From: Phymorhynchus buccinoides
Lineage: Eukaryota; Mollusca; Gastropoda; Neogastropoda; Raphitomidae
Direction: 5' to 3'
Length of the DNA stretch: 64,000 nt
NCBI GenBank assembly: GCA_017654935.2
Contig: CM065713.1
Span: forward strand, 18,417,398 to 18,481,397
The stretch's first letter is position 1, and the number at the start of each line of letters is the position of its first letter. Made by a program: the position numbers and the translations under genes. The notes under the pieces are model-generated. The model did no database searches, was not told the origin of the DNA, and saw only the letters and a list, made by a program, of their open reading frames with translations. Positions 1 to 9,823 of the stretch are shown here, in pieces.

Positions 1-180
1 TAAGCAGTGTTTTTGAGTTATCACTTCTCCACTGTAGTTAATAAATACTGTATTTGACGGACTACAAGGCGCACCTGATTATAAGGCGCACCCCCCAACA
101 ACAACAAATTGTACACAAAAGTTTCTTACTATATTCAGGCATGAAAGTGGATGAAGATCAGAAAAGAGGAGATTTTTTCA

Positions 181-455
181 GCCGAGAAATCCTTCCACCC
201 GGATTTTCACCTAACGTCATAAGTTTTGTTGGGGGGGGGGGGGCAGAACGTTCCCCAAAACTTTTTCCGGCACAAACATCTTTCACGCATCAAACAATGA
301 GATTTTGTCAGCCAAGAAATCCTTCCACAGGGATTTTCACCTAACGTCGGTCAGAAGTTTTGTTCAGCGGGGAGGGGAATTAATCTATTCCAAAAATTTG
401 GTCGGCACAAATATCCTTCCACCCACATTTTCATCTAACATCACTACTTTTGTTG
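181..455. repeat. Threefold degenerate repeat
   Basis: Copies of AATCCTTCCACC..ATTTTCACCTAACGTC followed by AGTTTTGTT begin near 181, 311 and 403. The flanking 54-90 has GACTACAAGGCGCACC-type sequence like DNA transposon ends elsewhere in the window. No protein is supported. Confidence 0.5.
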
Positions 456-559
456 AGCGGGAGGTACTCATTTCGCCTTCCTTCGCACAAATTGAAGCGA
501 GTGAGCTAAAGCGACTTCCGGTTAACCAGTTTGAGAATCGCCAAATAGACTTGTAGATA

Positions 560-1120
560 TAAGAATACGGCAAGATCGGTCCTTTACTTAGAATAAACAA
601 ACATTTTTTTAAAAAGAAAATTTCCGTGGATGTTTTTTTCCCGCAGAAGTTTTGAAAAATGCGGAATTCTTTCATGCCTGTATATTATCAGTCACCTTAT
701 TCATTTCACTATATCCTCTCTCTAGTCTTAGCCTCACTATTTCATATTTGCTTAACCCAACTTCCATTGAGACATACCAGTTTGTTCTGTGTTGTGTGTT
801 GTTTAAGTGAAACATTATTCAAGACTAGAAGGCTACGCCATTCTTGAATGTATGTTTTGATTTGTTTGTGAGCAACTCTCTACCACTGTTGTTGTGTACT
901 GTGTGGGTGGTTGTCATAATAAGCAGGTCTGGGTCATCCTGTTTTTGAGGATGAACTTGGGTCTGTATTGTTATGGCAGCTACTTTCACTTTGCTAGGCG
1001 AATCGGTGCCATAAATAACTTTGGTAAAAAGGGAGTTAATTACGAGAAGTTCCTTCCCCTTATTCATTTCACTATATCCTCTCTCTTGGCCTCACTATTT
1101 CATATTATATATAAGGCAGG
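560..1120. other. No recognised feature
   Basis: AT-rich sequence. A short phrase CTTATTCATTTCACTATATC occurs twice (696-715 and 1060-1079). No convincing coding potential. Confidence 0.4.
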
Positions 1121-1215
1121 GTTCTCAGTATAGGAAAAAACAGTATCGCCTTATTGTCGGTAAAATACTGTATACTTTTTTACTATATAATTATCAGTCA
1201 CATTATAATTCACAC

Positions 1216-1359
1216 TTGAACTTAACGAATACTGATCGCTTCTCAGCCTTTTGGCTGGGACAGTGATTCAGGAACATAAATTTTTGTTTATACCATGGTT
1301 AATTTGTTCGGTCCGTCGTACATGGCGAAAGCCGATATGCGACGTTAAACTGAACTTCC
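1216..1359 (+). mobile_element. U2 snRNA-headed SINE-like element, copy 1
   Basis: From 1235 it matches the first ~25 nt of U2 snRNA (one C/T-type change in TTCTCAGCC), then a 105-bp body ending CTGAACTTCC shared with two other copies. It is flanked by the 11-bp direct repeat ATAATTCACAC (1205-1215 and 1360-1370), a target-site duplication. No internal pol III boxes seen. Confidence 0.8.
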
Positions 1360-1387
1360 ATAATTCACACCTATATATATATTGTTA

Positions 1388-1495
1388 AAAACTCGGGACT
1401 TTACTGGTGTTGCACTGCCTCTGGGCAATGCAGCCAGTATTGTTCCCACCAGCTTTGTATTTACAAATGTCCCATATGTGTCTATGACCGAGAGG
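1388..1495 (+). repeat. Dispersed repeat (inverted copy at 15715-15830)
   Basis: GGTGTTGCACTGCCTC then TCCCATATGTGTCT. The reverse complement of about 110 bp recurs at 15715-15830 with roughly 80% identity by eye. Family not recognised. Confidence 0.6.
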
Positions 1496-1526
1496 ACGTA
1501 AAACACCATTTTTTTTCGTCACATTA

Positions 1527-1669
1527 AAAAAAAAATTCTGATCGCTTCTCGGCCTTTTGGCTAAGACAGTGATTCGGGAACATAAATTTTTGTTTATACC
1601 CTGGTTGGTTTGTTCAGCCCGTCGTACATGGCGAAAGCCGATACGCGACGTTAAACTGAACTTCCACCA
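1527..1669 (+). mobile_element. U2 snRNA-headed SINE-like element, copy 2
   Basis: Starting at 1541, the first 26 nt are identical to the 5' end of canonical U2 snRNA (ATCGCTTCTCGGCC...GCTAAGA), then the same body as copy 1. An A-run precedes it. GTCACATTA at 1518-1526 and 1670-1678 is a possible 9-bp target-site duplication, though this phrase also belongs to the surrounding array. Confidence 0.8.
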
Positions 1670-2115
1670 GTCACATTATAAGGCGCAGGGGTCCGAGTCT
1701 AGGGAAAAAAGTATGGCCTTATTGTCCGTAAAATACAGTATATTTTCTTACTATATTATTATCAGTCACATTATAAGGCGCAGGGGTCTCAGTATATGAA
1801 AAAGTATGGCCTTATTGTCCGTAAAATACAGTATATTTTCTTACTATATTATTATGTCACATTATAAGGCGCAGGGGTCTCAGTATATGAAAAAGTATGG
1901 CCTTATTGTCCGTAAAATACAGTATATTTTCTTACTATATTATTATCAGTCACATTATAAGGCGCAGGGGTCTCAGTATAGGAAACAGTATGGCCTTATT
2001 GTCGTAAAATACAGTACTTCTTTTTCCCCCTCAAATTCTCTTTCTTGGTCCACTGAAAAAAGTTCCTACATAGTCATGGAAATTATAAACAGTCAATGAT
2101 GTTTAAAGACCCTAC

Positions 2116-2360
2116 TTAACCCTTTCACCGCCAACGTCACATGTTAGCACCACAATGGTTTAACACACATGTCACTAAAAGGCATCAAACCAGGGCCTGT
2201 TATCCAAAGACCCTATTTTCTTCATTTTGGGAGGTAAGGATAGGCCTAATCTTATATATTTCACAGAGGAATTCGCAATATTGCAGAAATATTTTTTTCT
2301 CTACCCAGTTAAGTCTAATGGTATTTTTGGCTGAAAAATGGCTGGAGGCGAAAGGGTTAA
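2116..2360. mobile_element. piggyBac-like MITE, copy A
   Basis: TTAA target sites at both ends (2116-2119 and 2357-2360), with inverted ends CCCTTTCACCGCC and GGCGAAAGGG. A 245-bp non-coding element; a second copy in the opposite orientation is at 50617-50860. Confidence 0.75.
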
Positions 2361-2369
2361 AAATGTTGA

Positions 2370-3300
2370 AACACACACACACACACACACACACACAGCA
2401 GACATGAGACCTGTCTGAAGTCCAACCCTATGAAAACCGCGGCACAAGGGCCACCAAGGCTGTGAAGGGACAACACTGAAATCAGTTCCCAGCATGACAG
2501 AAAAGGTGGAATGCAGTGACAAACCACTTTAAAACGATATTTAACAGAACAGATAACACCCAATAGAAAGGCAAAAGCTCTGACAGTAAAAGTCAATCTT
2601 CTGTCAGAAATTCTTAATATGGAATTTGCAGATCCTCTGACAATTCTGATGCCTACACACACACATGCGTGTGCACGCCCACACACATAGCACACACACA
2701 CACACACACACATGCACGCCCACACAGTACACACACACATAGCACACACATGAGTGCAACTACACAAAATGAAAAAACCTGAAAGGCCGGCGTCTAGGGG
2801 TAATGTCCCCCTGCAGCTGAAGAAAAAATTGATTTATGAAGGTATTTTAGTTTGCTTTTTCCATATACAAATGCTTATTTTAAAGTGTTTGAAAAATACA
2901 GTAGACACACAAAGACCTTGTTTGACAAATTAAAAAAAAAGGAAATTCCTTGTCTGGTAAAATTTAAAAAACAGGAAATTGTATACCAGAATAGTTGCAC
3001 CCATGCACACAAACACACACAGAGTGTTACCCACAAAACAACACATTAGCAATGACCAACAATACATCACATTCCTTTAGAACACAATCTAAAAGTACAG
3101 TCAAAGCTTTGACAAATAAATATGAAGAACACTGAACAAAACACAGAAGGGGGTAACAACCAAAAGTTACCTTCAACAAGACAGCTCAAAACAACTTGAC
3201 TGTACACTCACATACAAACGTACGCACATGCATGCTCACTCACAGTCACACACAGACACACACACGCATCAACCTCATCAAGGTTCATTGACAATGTCAA
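2370..3300. repeat. CA-rich microsatellites, no gene seen
   Basis: (CA)n at 2372-2396, 2659-2715 and scattered to 3270, in otherwise anonymous AT-rich DNA. Confidence 0.7.
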
Positions 3301-3334
3301 ACATTAGTAGAAGCCACAGAGAGAGGAAAGAAAT

Positions 3335-3350
3335 GGGGGGGGGGGGGGGG

Positions 3351-3407
<57 letters not shown>

Positions 3408-3550
3408 AGATATCCCTTCAGTGTTCACTCTCTCTCTAAGTACACCAGCATGCACCATCTCTTTCACACACACACTAACAAAGACAGGGGCTGGGGGTGG
3501 CTTTATATCAATCCTCATGTGTATCCATTAGGGATGATGAACATGCAGTC

Positions 3551-3592
<42 letters not shown>

Positions 3593-3679
3593 GTTTGTGC
3601 TTCAGGCATACTTTCACTAATGGCAAAGTACGAGAAAAGTATCTGATACACTCAACTTTTCACATAACATATCGGTACA

Positions 3680-3735
<56 letters not shown>
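3335..3735. repeat. Cluster of G-run, (GA)n, (CA)n and (TC)n microsatellites
   Basis: G-run and (GA)n 3336-3402, (CA)n 3552-3591, (TC)n 3681-3732. Downstream of the PSENEN stop on the transcribed strand. Confidence 0.85.
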
Positions 3736-3927
3736 CACTGACAAAGAAAGGGGTGTGGGAGTTTGACTAGTACGGGGACACACACGCATTTGTTACCAAC
3801 GGCGAAGTACATGAATATCATAAACTGAAATTCTCTCATCGCAGTGTAAATAATGAACAACAGCCACTACTCTCCTTCCCTCCCCCCACACACACAGGGG
3901 GAGGGGGTGGTTCAGTGGTGTGTGACA

Positions 3928-4067
3928 TCAGGCGTACCCCTTGGGGATGATGAAGGACATGTAGTCGGCCGTGGCGCCCCAGGAGCTACGGTTCAGCTGG
4001 AACACCGTCACCCAGGCCACCACCACTCCCACCCACAGCACCGTGCCAAGCATGGAGCGGATCACGT
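3928..4067 (-). CDS. PSENEN: PSENEN coding exon 3 (terminal)
   Basis: The acceptor TTGTTGTTGTCACAG ends at 4068. The exon carries 2 + 45 codons + TGA. It encodes [20 protein letters not shown], the second hydrophobic segment, then the [14 protein letters not shown]-terminus. It is the only complete copy of the exon; eight truncated copies with the same acceptor lie upstream in the direction of transcription. No clear AATAAA was found in the adjacent microsatellite-rich DNA. Confidence 0.93.
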
Positions 4068-7000
4068 CTGTGACAACAACAACGACAATGATGATGACAA
4101 TGATGATGACAATGATGATGACAATGATGATGATGATGAAGATGACGATGATGATGATGATGCTAATGACAATGATAACGACAATGACGATGATAACGAC
4201 AGTAATAACATCAGGCCACCACCACCCCCACCCACAGCACCGTGCCAAGCATGGAGCGGATCACGTCTGTGACAACAACAACGACAATGACAATGATGAT
4301 GACAATGAAGATGACAATGATGATGAAAATGATAATGACATGATGATGATAATGACAGTAATAACATCAGGCCACCACCACCCCCACCCACAGCACCGTG
4401 CCCAGCATGGAGCGAATCACGTCTGTGACAACAACAACGACAATGACGATGATAATGACAGTAATAACATGATGATGATGATGATGATCAGGATAATGAC
4501 CACCATCAGGCCACCACCCACAGCACTGTGCCCAGCATGGAGCGAATCACGTCTGTGACAACAACAACGACAATGATGATGACCATGATGATGATGATGA
4601 TGACAATGATGATGATGATGATGATGATGATAACGACAGTAATAACATCAGGCCACCACCACCCCCACCCACAGCACTGTGCCCAGCATGGAGCGAATCA
4701 CGTCTGTGACAACAACAACGACAATGATGATGATGATGATGATGACAATGATGATGATGATGATGATGATGATAACGACAGTAATAACATCAGGCCACCA
4801 CCACTCCCACCCACAGCACTGTGCCCAGCATGGAGCGAATCACGTCTGTGACAACAACAACGACAATGATGATGACAATGATGATGATGATGATGATGAT
4901 GACAATGATGATGATGATGATGATGATAACGACAGTAATAACATCAGGCCACCACCACTCCCACCCACAGCACTGTGCCCAGCATGGAGCGAATCACGTC
5001 TGTGACAACAACAACGACAATGATGATGATGACAATGGTGATGACAATGATGATGACAATGATAATGACAATGATGATGACAATGATGATGACAATGATG
5101 ATGACAATGATGATGACAATGATGATGATAACGACAGTAATAACATCAGGCCTCCACCACCCCCACCCACAACACTGTGCCCAGCATGGAGCGAATCACG
5201 TCTGTGACAACAATAATGGCAATGATGATGATGATGACGACGACAGTAATAACATCAGGCCACCACCACCCCCACCCACAACATTGTGCCCAGCATGGAG
5301 CGAATCACGTCTGTGACAACAATAATGGCAATGATGACGACAGTAGTAACCCACCATCCGCATACACTGGTGTTTTGTTGATGTCTGTGTGAACGACTAC
5401 CGTAAAATGCGGACTATAAGCCGCTACTTTTCCCTTTTAGTTTTAAACTTTGACGTGTGCAGCTTATACTAGACTGATGCGGCTTATCTGTGGATTCTTT
5501 TCCATTCTACGTTTATCAGTATGATTAAATCTGTTTCTGGACACATTCTTCAGCCTATTTTGAGTTTCTTTAGATTTAAAACTGGTTCTGGTCATCAATA
5601 GATTCACATCTCACGTTTAAAGTGTCTGAGACCATTAAATACTCATGTGCTGATAGGAGAATTTCTATGTTTGTGTTGGTTTGTGCACATACAATTTTCT
5701 CTGCGGCTTATAAACTGCTGCAGCTTATTTGTGAATAAATACCTAATATTTTGTCAGTTTAAGTTTAACAGAGTTGTTTATCCCATATTTTCACTTTTAG
5801 TAATACCAAGCCTTCAAATTAGTAATTTGGGGCAACTTTTAGAAATACACTGAACGCGGTGAATACGGATTCATTGATTTTTGTTTTTAACTGTGCAGTT
5901 AAAATAAAGAAGATAAATAACCCCCCACATTTCACTGAAGTGCAGCCTGGTTACTAACCTGCAGCAATTTCAGAGTCTGGAAACATCTGTTTCAGTGCAC
6001 TTTCACGGCCACTTGGTTTTAGACACGGCCATTTCGTGTGATAATCCGGCCTGTAACGTTGAACTGGTTTTCTCTTCTTTGTACCTAGAGGCGTAGAATT
6101 TGGATCGTCGGGTTCACTATGGCGTTTTTTCGGCATGTTGAATTTGCAGACGAGGCGACTCAGTAGAGAAGAAAGCGCGCTAAGTCAATAAAATGGCGAC
6201 GCAAGAAAGGGTGACCGGAAGTTCGACTCAAGGGACATTACTCTTTTTCACTAGCAGGGTAATTTACGGCCTATTAGGCGCAACTTTTTTTACTCTTTGA
6301 CTGCGCCCAATCCGGCGCATGCGCAGTAACGAGAGCTGAAATGAACAATCACCACTAGCTTGACAACAGTTCACTCCATTGCTAGTTGCTTTTCCGTCAC
6401 TGGCCCTGTAATGATGTTACTTTCGCTGATCGTTTCGTTCTTCCTTTTTTTTATTTCTTTTTTCTTTGCGCCTTATCGGGTGTATGCGCCCTATCTTTGT
6501 TCAAATTACAATTTATTTTAAAAAGCAGGGGGTGCGCCTTATGCGCTGTGTCGCCTTATGGGCCGTAAATGACGGTAGTCTTGCCAGCCGCTGTTGCTTT
6601 CGTTTTTGCTATAAAAAAAATTTCAAGTACTAAAATCGAAAAATCGTATTTTTTGTTTGCTGAGCGTAATTGGGGGTCTCAAATCGTAGGATTACGAAAA
6701 ATTCGTAATAGTGAACAGGTCTGGTTTAAGGGATGCGGCTTATATACAGGTGCGTCTTATAGCCCAGTTTTGACGGTACTTACATGTACGAATCATTTTC
6801 TGCTGATCGTAGGGGGGTTTCCGGAAGGCCTCATTGAAGAACCATACGGCGTTGATAAACCACAGGAAAGGGAGGAGGGCGAACCCGCCTGAAAACAAGA
6901 AAACCACATCAAAATAAAACAAGCAGGGTTGTTGTTGTTTGCACTCCCATTTCCATGACAACGGGAGCAGATAGCGATGGGAGCGAGAACCGACACGGGG

Positions 7001-7611
7001 GACTATTTGATTCTGCCAAGTTTAGTTAAGATCACTTCAGTTGTGCAGGAACTGTGATTGTGAAGTGGAATCTAATATTTGTTGTTCTCATGTGCATACC
7101 CTCAAACACACACGCACAGACACACGTGTACACGCACATGATGCGCACACATACAAACACACACGCACGCACATGAGCCATCGAACACACATATACACAC
7201 ACATGCGCGCGTATACACATCATAATAATAATAATAAAGGTATTTACATAGCGCTTTTTTAATTTATCAATCACAAAGTGCTTTACAATCAGCATTTAAA
7301 CACACATACACACACACACATACACACGCAAAAATGTACATATGCACGCACAAGCGGCACATACACACTGATGCAGTCACATTGACAAACACACAGACTA
7401 ACGCACACACACACACACACACACAGTGGCACACACACACACACACACACATATTATACACCCATTGTACACAGAACTATGTGTACTTAGAAGTTAGATG
7501 TACAATGTAACACACTGAAGACGCAATGACAAAAAATACATATTACTTACCAATCCAATATTTGCGACACAGTTCAAGCTTGTCTTCGTCCTTAACTCGT
7601 TTCAAATCCAT
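3928..7611 (-). CDS. PSENEN: PSENEN: gamma-secretase subunit PEN-2, spliced, 3 coding exons
   Basis: PEN-2 is a small membrane subunit of gamma-secretase (with presenilin, nicastrin and APH-1) needed for presenilin maturation and for cleavage of Notch and APP-type substrates. The coding sequence joins 7611-7551, 6888-6784 and 4067-3928, all with GT-AG junctions and matching phases, giving 101 residues, the same length as human PEN-2. The N-terminus reads [21 protein letters not shown]. wait-free family matches are the [11 protein letters not shown] block at about residues 21-31, the second hydrophobic segment at about 60-80, and the C-terminal DYMSF at 90-94, corresponding to the functionally required DYLSF motif. 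Intron 1 holds a LINE tail and CA repeats. Intron 2 holds a DNA transposon and an array of partial copies of exon 3. It is transcribed divergently from U2AF1. Identity is secure; the UTRs were not determined. Confidence 0.95.
4200..5345 (-). repeat. Tandem array of PSENEN exon 3 acceptor plus truncated exon
   Basis: Eight imperfect units of about 110-200 bp. Read on the minus strand, each holds an (ATC)n-rich stretch, GTTGTTGTCACAG, and about 55 nt matching the start of exon 3 ([18 protein letters not shown]), then TGA and the shared tail TGTTATTACTGTCGTT. Exon-start equivalents are at 5310, 5201, 4999, 4845, 4703, 4552, 4422 and 4266; the real one is 4067. The copy nearest the real exon (4266) shares its variants CTTGGCACGGTG and CGGATC complement, whereas distal copies do not. 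Whether any copy is spliced is unknown. Confidence 0.88.
5954..6136 (-). pseudogene. Transposase N-terminal fragment (BED/TTF-like)
   Basis: 60 codons starting [18 protein letters not shown] and containing [13 protein letters not shown], a pattern like the N-terminal W-x-x-x-W-P zinc-finger region of hAT-type host-derived transposases (compare the fragment at 41506). No catalytic part follows. Weak assignment. Confidence 0.35.
6258..6576. mobile_element. Nested MITE inside the PSENEN-intron transposon
   Basis: Left end GTAATTTACGGCCTATTAGG and inverted right end CGTCATTTACGGCCCATAAG. About 320 bp, GC-rich left half. Confidence 0.5.
6784..6888 (-). CDS. PSENEN: PSENEN coding exon 2
   Basis: The exon is 105 nt (2 + 34 codons + 1). 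The acceptor TTGTTTTCAG ends at 6889. It encodes [18 protein letters not shown], the first membrane segment, and the loop through KMIRT. The donor GTAAGT is at 6783-6778. The terminal inverted repeat of a DNA transposon begins within this donor, about 6 bases from the exon. Confidence 0.93.
7218..7300 (-). mobile_element. LINE/SINE 3' tail (GCGCTnTATAAAT type)
   Basis: Minus-strand reading gives TGTAAAGCACTTTGTGATTG..AAAAAAGCGCTATGTAAA then (TTA)n: a stem of AAGCGC-type arms followed by a trinucleotide tail. Same motif at 9466, 34626, 36112, 52446 and 54056. Confidence 0.55.
7300..7460. repeat. CA-rich microsatellite
   Basis: Interrupted (CA)n in PSENEN intron 1; purest at 7405-7450. Confidence 0.85.
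7551..7611 (-). CDS. PSENEN: PSENEN coding exon 1
   Basis: The ATG lies at 7611-7609 in the minus direction, preceded by GGTCAAC. Twenty codons plus one base encode the cytosolic N-terminus, which aligns with human PEN-2 from its first residue, so this start is chosen. The donor is GTAAGT at 7550-7545. The exon ends in phase 1. Confidence 0.93.
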
Positions 7612-7886
7612 GTTGACCACAGACCTAATTAACACAGTAACAGTCTGAAACAGATGGAATGGGCACTTAAGGTGGAACACTGCATAATCGGAGGGGAATT
7701 TTTGTTCATTTTTTGTTCCTCAGGAACTAATAAAGATACCATGAATGAAATTTTGCACATTTATTCAGTACATAGTCCTGCCTATTTCCACCAAATTTGA
7801 AGTCTCTATGTGAAGGGGTTATGAAAATATGGCAACCAACCAAAACAATTTCACATGAAATCTAGGACCCTTTCCAGCGCTGGATT

Positions 7887-8140
7887 GAAGTGCTGCATGG
7901 TGATGCTGATCATTTTTCCACTTTGGCAAGACACCAAAGGGTGCAACTAACAATGCTAGAGTCATTTACTCGTGTTCTTCATCATATTTATTACCCTGAC
8001 GGGATTCTGTAATTTTTCACCATTGTTTGACAAGATGAAGAACATGAGTAAATGACTCAAGCATCCTAATTTCGTGTTAGTTGCACCCTTTGATGTCTTG
8101 GCAAAGTGGAGAAATGATCAGCATCACCATGCAGCACTTC
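7887..8140. mobile_element. Fold-back element upstream of PSENEN
   Basis: Inverted arms 7887-7983 and 8033-8140 (GAAGTGCTGCATGGTGATGC versus its complement), about 90% matched over ~100 bp with a 50-bp loop. Begins 276 bp upstream of the PSENEN ATG, so may lie in its promoter or 5' UTR. Confidence 0.75.
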
Positions 8141-8159
8141 AGACGATTCAGTGGGGTAA

Positions 8160-8385
8160 CTTAAGAGAGAGATAATGAGACAGACAGACAGTTACAATGA
8201 GACAAAGAGATAGTTTGAGTCTGATAAGCCTTGTAAAATTATTACAATGCCTTTGTAAACTTCCAAGATAGAACAACTAAGTTCAAAACGCCCCAAATCG
8301 CTTGTGGTCATTTTTTTTGAATTGAAAAAAAAAAGTTTCTGAAGTTCAGTTTCTGGTAAAAAAAGAGTAGCACCCATGTGTTACT
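8160..8385 (-). mobile_element. MITE-like repeat, copy of the 36924 and 38783 elements
   Basis: GACAAAGAGATAGTTTGAGT..AAACGCCCCAAATCGCTTG to AGAGTAGCACCCATG matches the reverse complement of 36924-37150. Confidence 0.55.
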
Positions 8386-8650
8386 GTTGGCCCTTACTAC
8401 AGGGCACCCATGTGTTACTGTTGGCCCTTACTACAGGGCACCCATGTGTTACTGTTGGCCCTTACTACAGGGCACCCATGTGTTACTGTTGGCCCTTACT
8501 ACAGGGCACCCATGTGTTACTGTTGGCCCTTACTACAGGGCACCCATGTGTTACTGTTGGCCCTTACTACAGGGCACCCATGTGTTACTGTTGGCCCTTT
8601 ACAGGGACCCATGTGTTACTGTCAGCCCTTACTCAGGGCACCCAGTTTAT
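8369..8650 (+). repeat. 34-bp minisatellite, about 8 copies
   Basis: Unit CACCCATGTGTTACTGTTGG then CCCTTACTACAGGG. It repeats the end of the adjacent MITE plus flank; the single-copy equivalent (inverted) is at 36895-36935. Open frames here are by-products of the repeat. Confidence 0.85.
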
Positions 8651-8879
8651 AGAAAGTCTCCTGTCACTAGTGTCAGTGTCAGCAAGTGGTGTCCAGTGCA
8701 GCTGGGTGTACATTTGGTCAATGCTGGATGTCTGGCAGTGCCGGTTCACCACCCAGCGGGCAGCACGTCATTGCACCTTCTCCACTCTGCCGACATCTTT
8801 TGCTGTGTGGGGAAGATGCATATTTATGGGCCATAGACCTTTGTTTCATAGTATCCAAGCAAGACCAATCCGGCTACCG

Positions 8880-9440
8880 TAGCGGTCCCCGGGGGCAAGC
8901 CCCAACCGGCACAGCTCCTGCCCTTCATTTACCCCTACTTTGGTCTATGGCCCCCCAAACCCTATCTTGAATTTTAAAATGACATGTTGTTGAGCTCCCT
9001 CTTGAATGATACCAAAGAGGGAGCCTCAGCTGCTGCAGCCGGGAGAGAATTCCACACAGGAATGGTCCTGGGGTAAAAACTGTACTTGAGTGTGTTTGTC
9101 CTTGTTGATATTTGTTGAAATTTAAGGGAGTGGTTTGATCTTGTGCGGGTGTTTCCTGGAAGGAGGTATTTCTCAGTTGGGATGTCAACAAGGGCGTTCG
9201 CGATCTTATACATCATGATGGTCTGATGTTTGGTGCGCCTTGATGCTAGGGATTCCTACTGAAGGTTGGTGATCATAGCTGTGACGCTGCTGGTGTAGTC
9301 ATAGCAGCCGGTTACGTATCTTGCTGCTCTTCGCTGCACAGCTTCAACTTTCTTAGTCATTTCTTTAGTGTGTGGATTCCATATTGTAGAATACTCGAGA
9401 TGGGGGCGCACAAGACTCATCAAGAGAGTTATATGCATTT
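8880..9440 (-). mobile_element. LINE fragment (reverse transcriptase C-terminus and 3' UTR)
   Basis: Minus-strand frames encode LVRPHLEYSTIWNPHTKEM, EAVQRRAARYVTGCY and FYPRTIPVWNSLPAAAAEA, typical of the thumb/C-terminal region of non-LTR retrotransposons. At least one frameshift/stop. Its 5' continuation (SFDLSWKAHVNTITKKAN) is at 12413-12500, so a younger LINE inserted into it. A 3' UTR copy is at 18236-18355. Confidence 0.8.
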
Positions 9441-9445
9441 GATTT

Positions 9446-9636
9446 TATTGTTCTATTTAATAATAATAATAATAATAGTGAATCATTTATATAGCGCATT
9501 CCTCCACCAAATGTGGAGCTCTATGCGCTTAACAACAACAAAAATTAAAAAGCAACAAATTCAACAACAAAACGAAATAATCGCTCACGCATATATGCAA
9601 ATAGGCATACACATACACACCCCACCCACACATACA

Positions 9637-9671
<35 letters not shown>

Positions 9672-9767
9672 CGTTACCATCACCACCACTCACCCCACCC
9701 AAAAAAAAACACAATACAAAATACAATCAGTTGAACAAGGGCATCAACACACACACACACACACACA

Positions 9768-9823
<56 letters not shown>

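Larger units (their letters stand above)
1121..2030 (+). repeat. About 93-bp tandem repeat interrupted by U2-headed elements
   Basis: Units containing CATTATAAGGCGCAGGGGTC then AGTATGGCCTTATTGTCCGT begin near 1681, 1776, 1867 and 1960, with a diverged unit at 1121-1210. Both U2-headed elements lie inside this array, so they inserted into it. Confidence 0.75.
5398..6778. mobile_element. DNA transposon in PSENEN intron 2
   Basis: Left end TACCGTAAAATGCGGACTAT at 5398 and, inverted at 6778, TACCGTCAAAACTGGGCTAT: long imperfect terminal inverted repeats. The TA at each end fits a TA target duplication. Internal sequence includes a short ORF (5954-6136) and a nested smaller element. Superfamily not determined. 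Confidence 0.6.

Noticed and set aside
1541..1669. Functional U2 snRNA gene
   Set aside because: Only the first ~26 nt match U2; the branch-point interaction region, Sm site and 3' stem-loops are absent.
4266..5310. Additional complete PSENEN exon 3 copies
   Set aside because: Each copy stops at TGA after about 18 codons and lacks the [13 protein letters not shown] end, so they are truncated.
3971..5392. Asp/Asn- and Met/Thr-rich plus-strand ORFs
   Set aside because: They arise from (GAT)n repeats antisense to the PSENEN exon 3 array.
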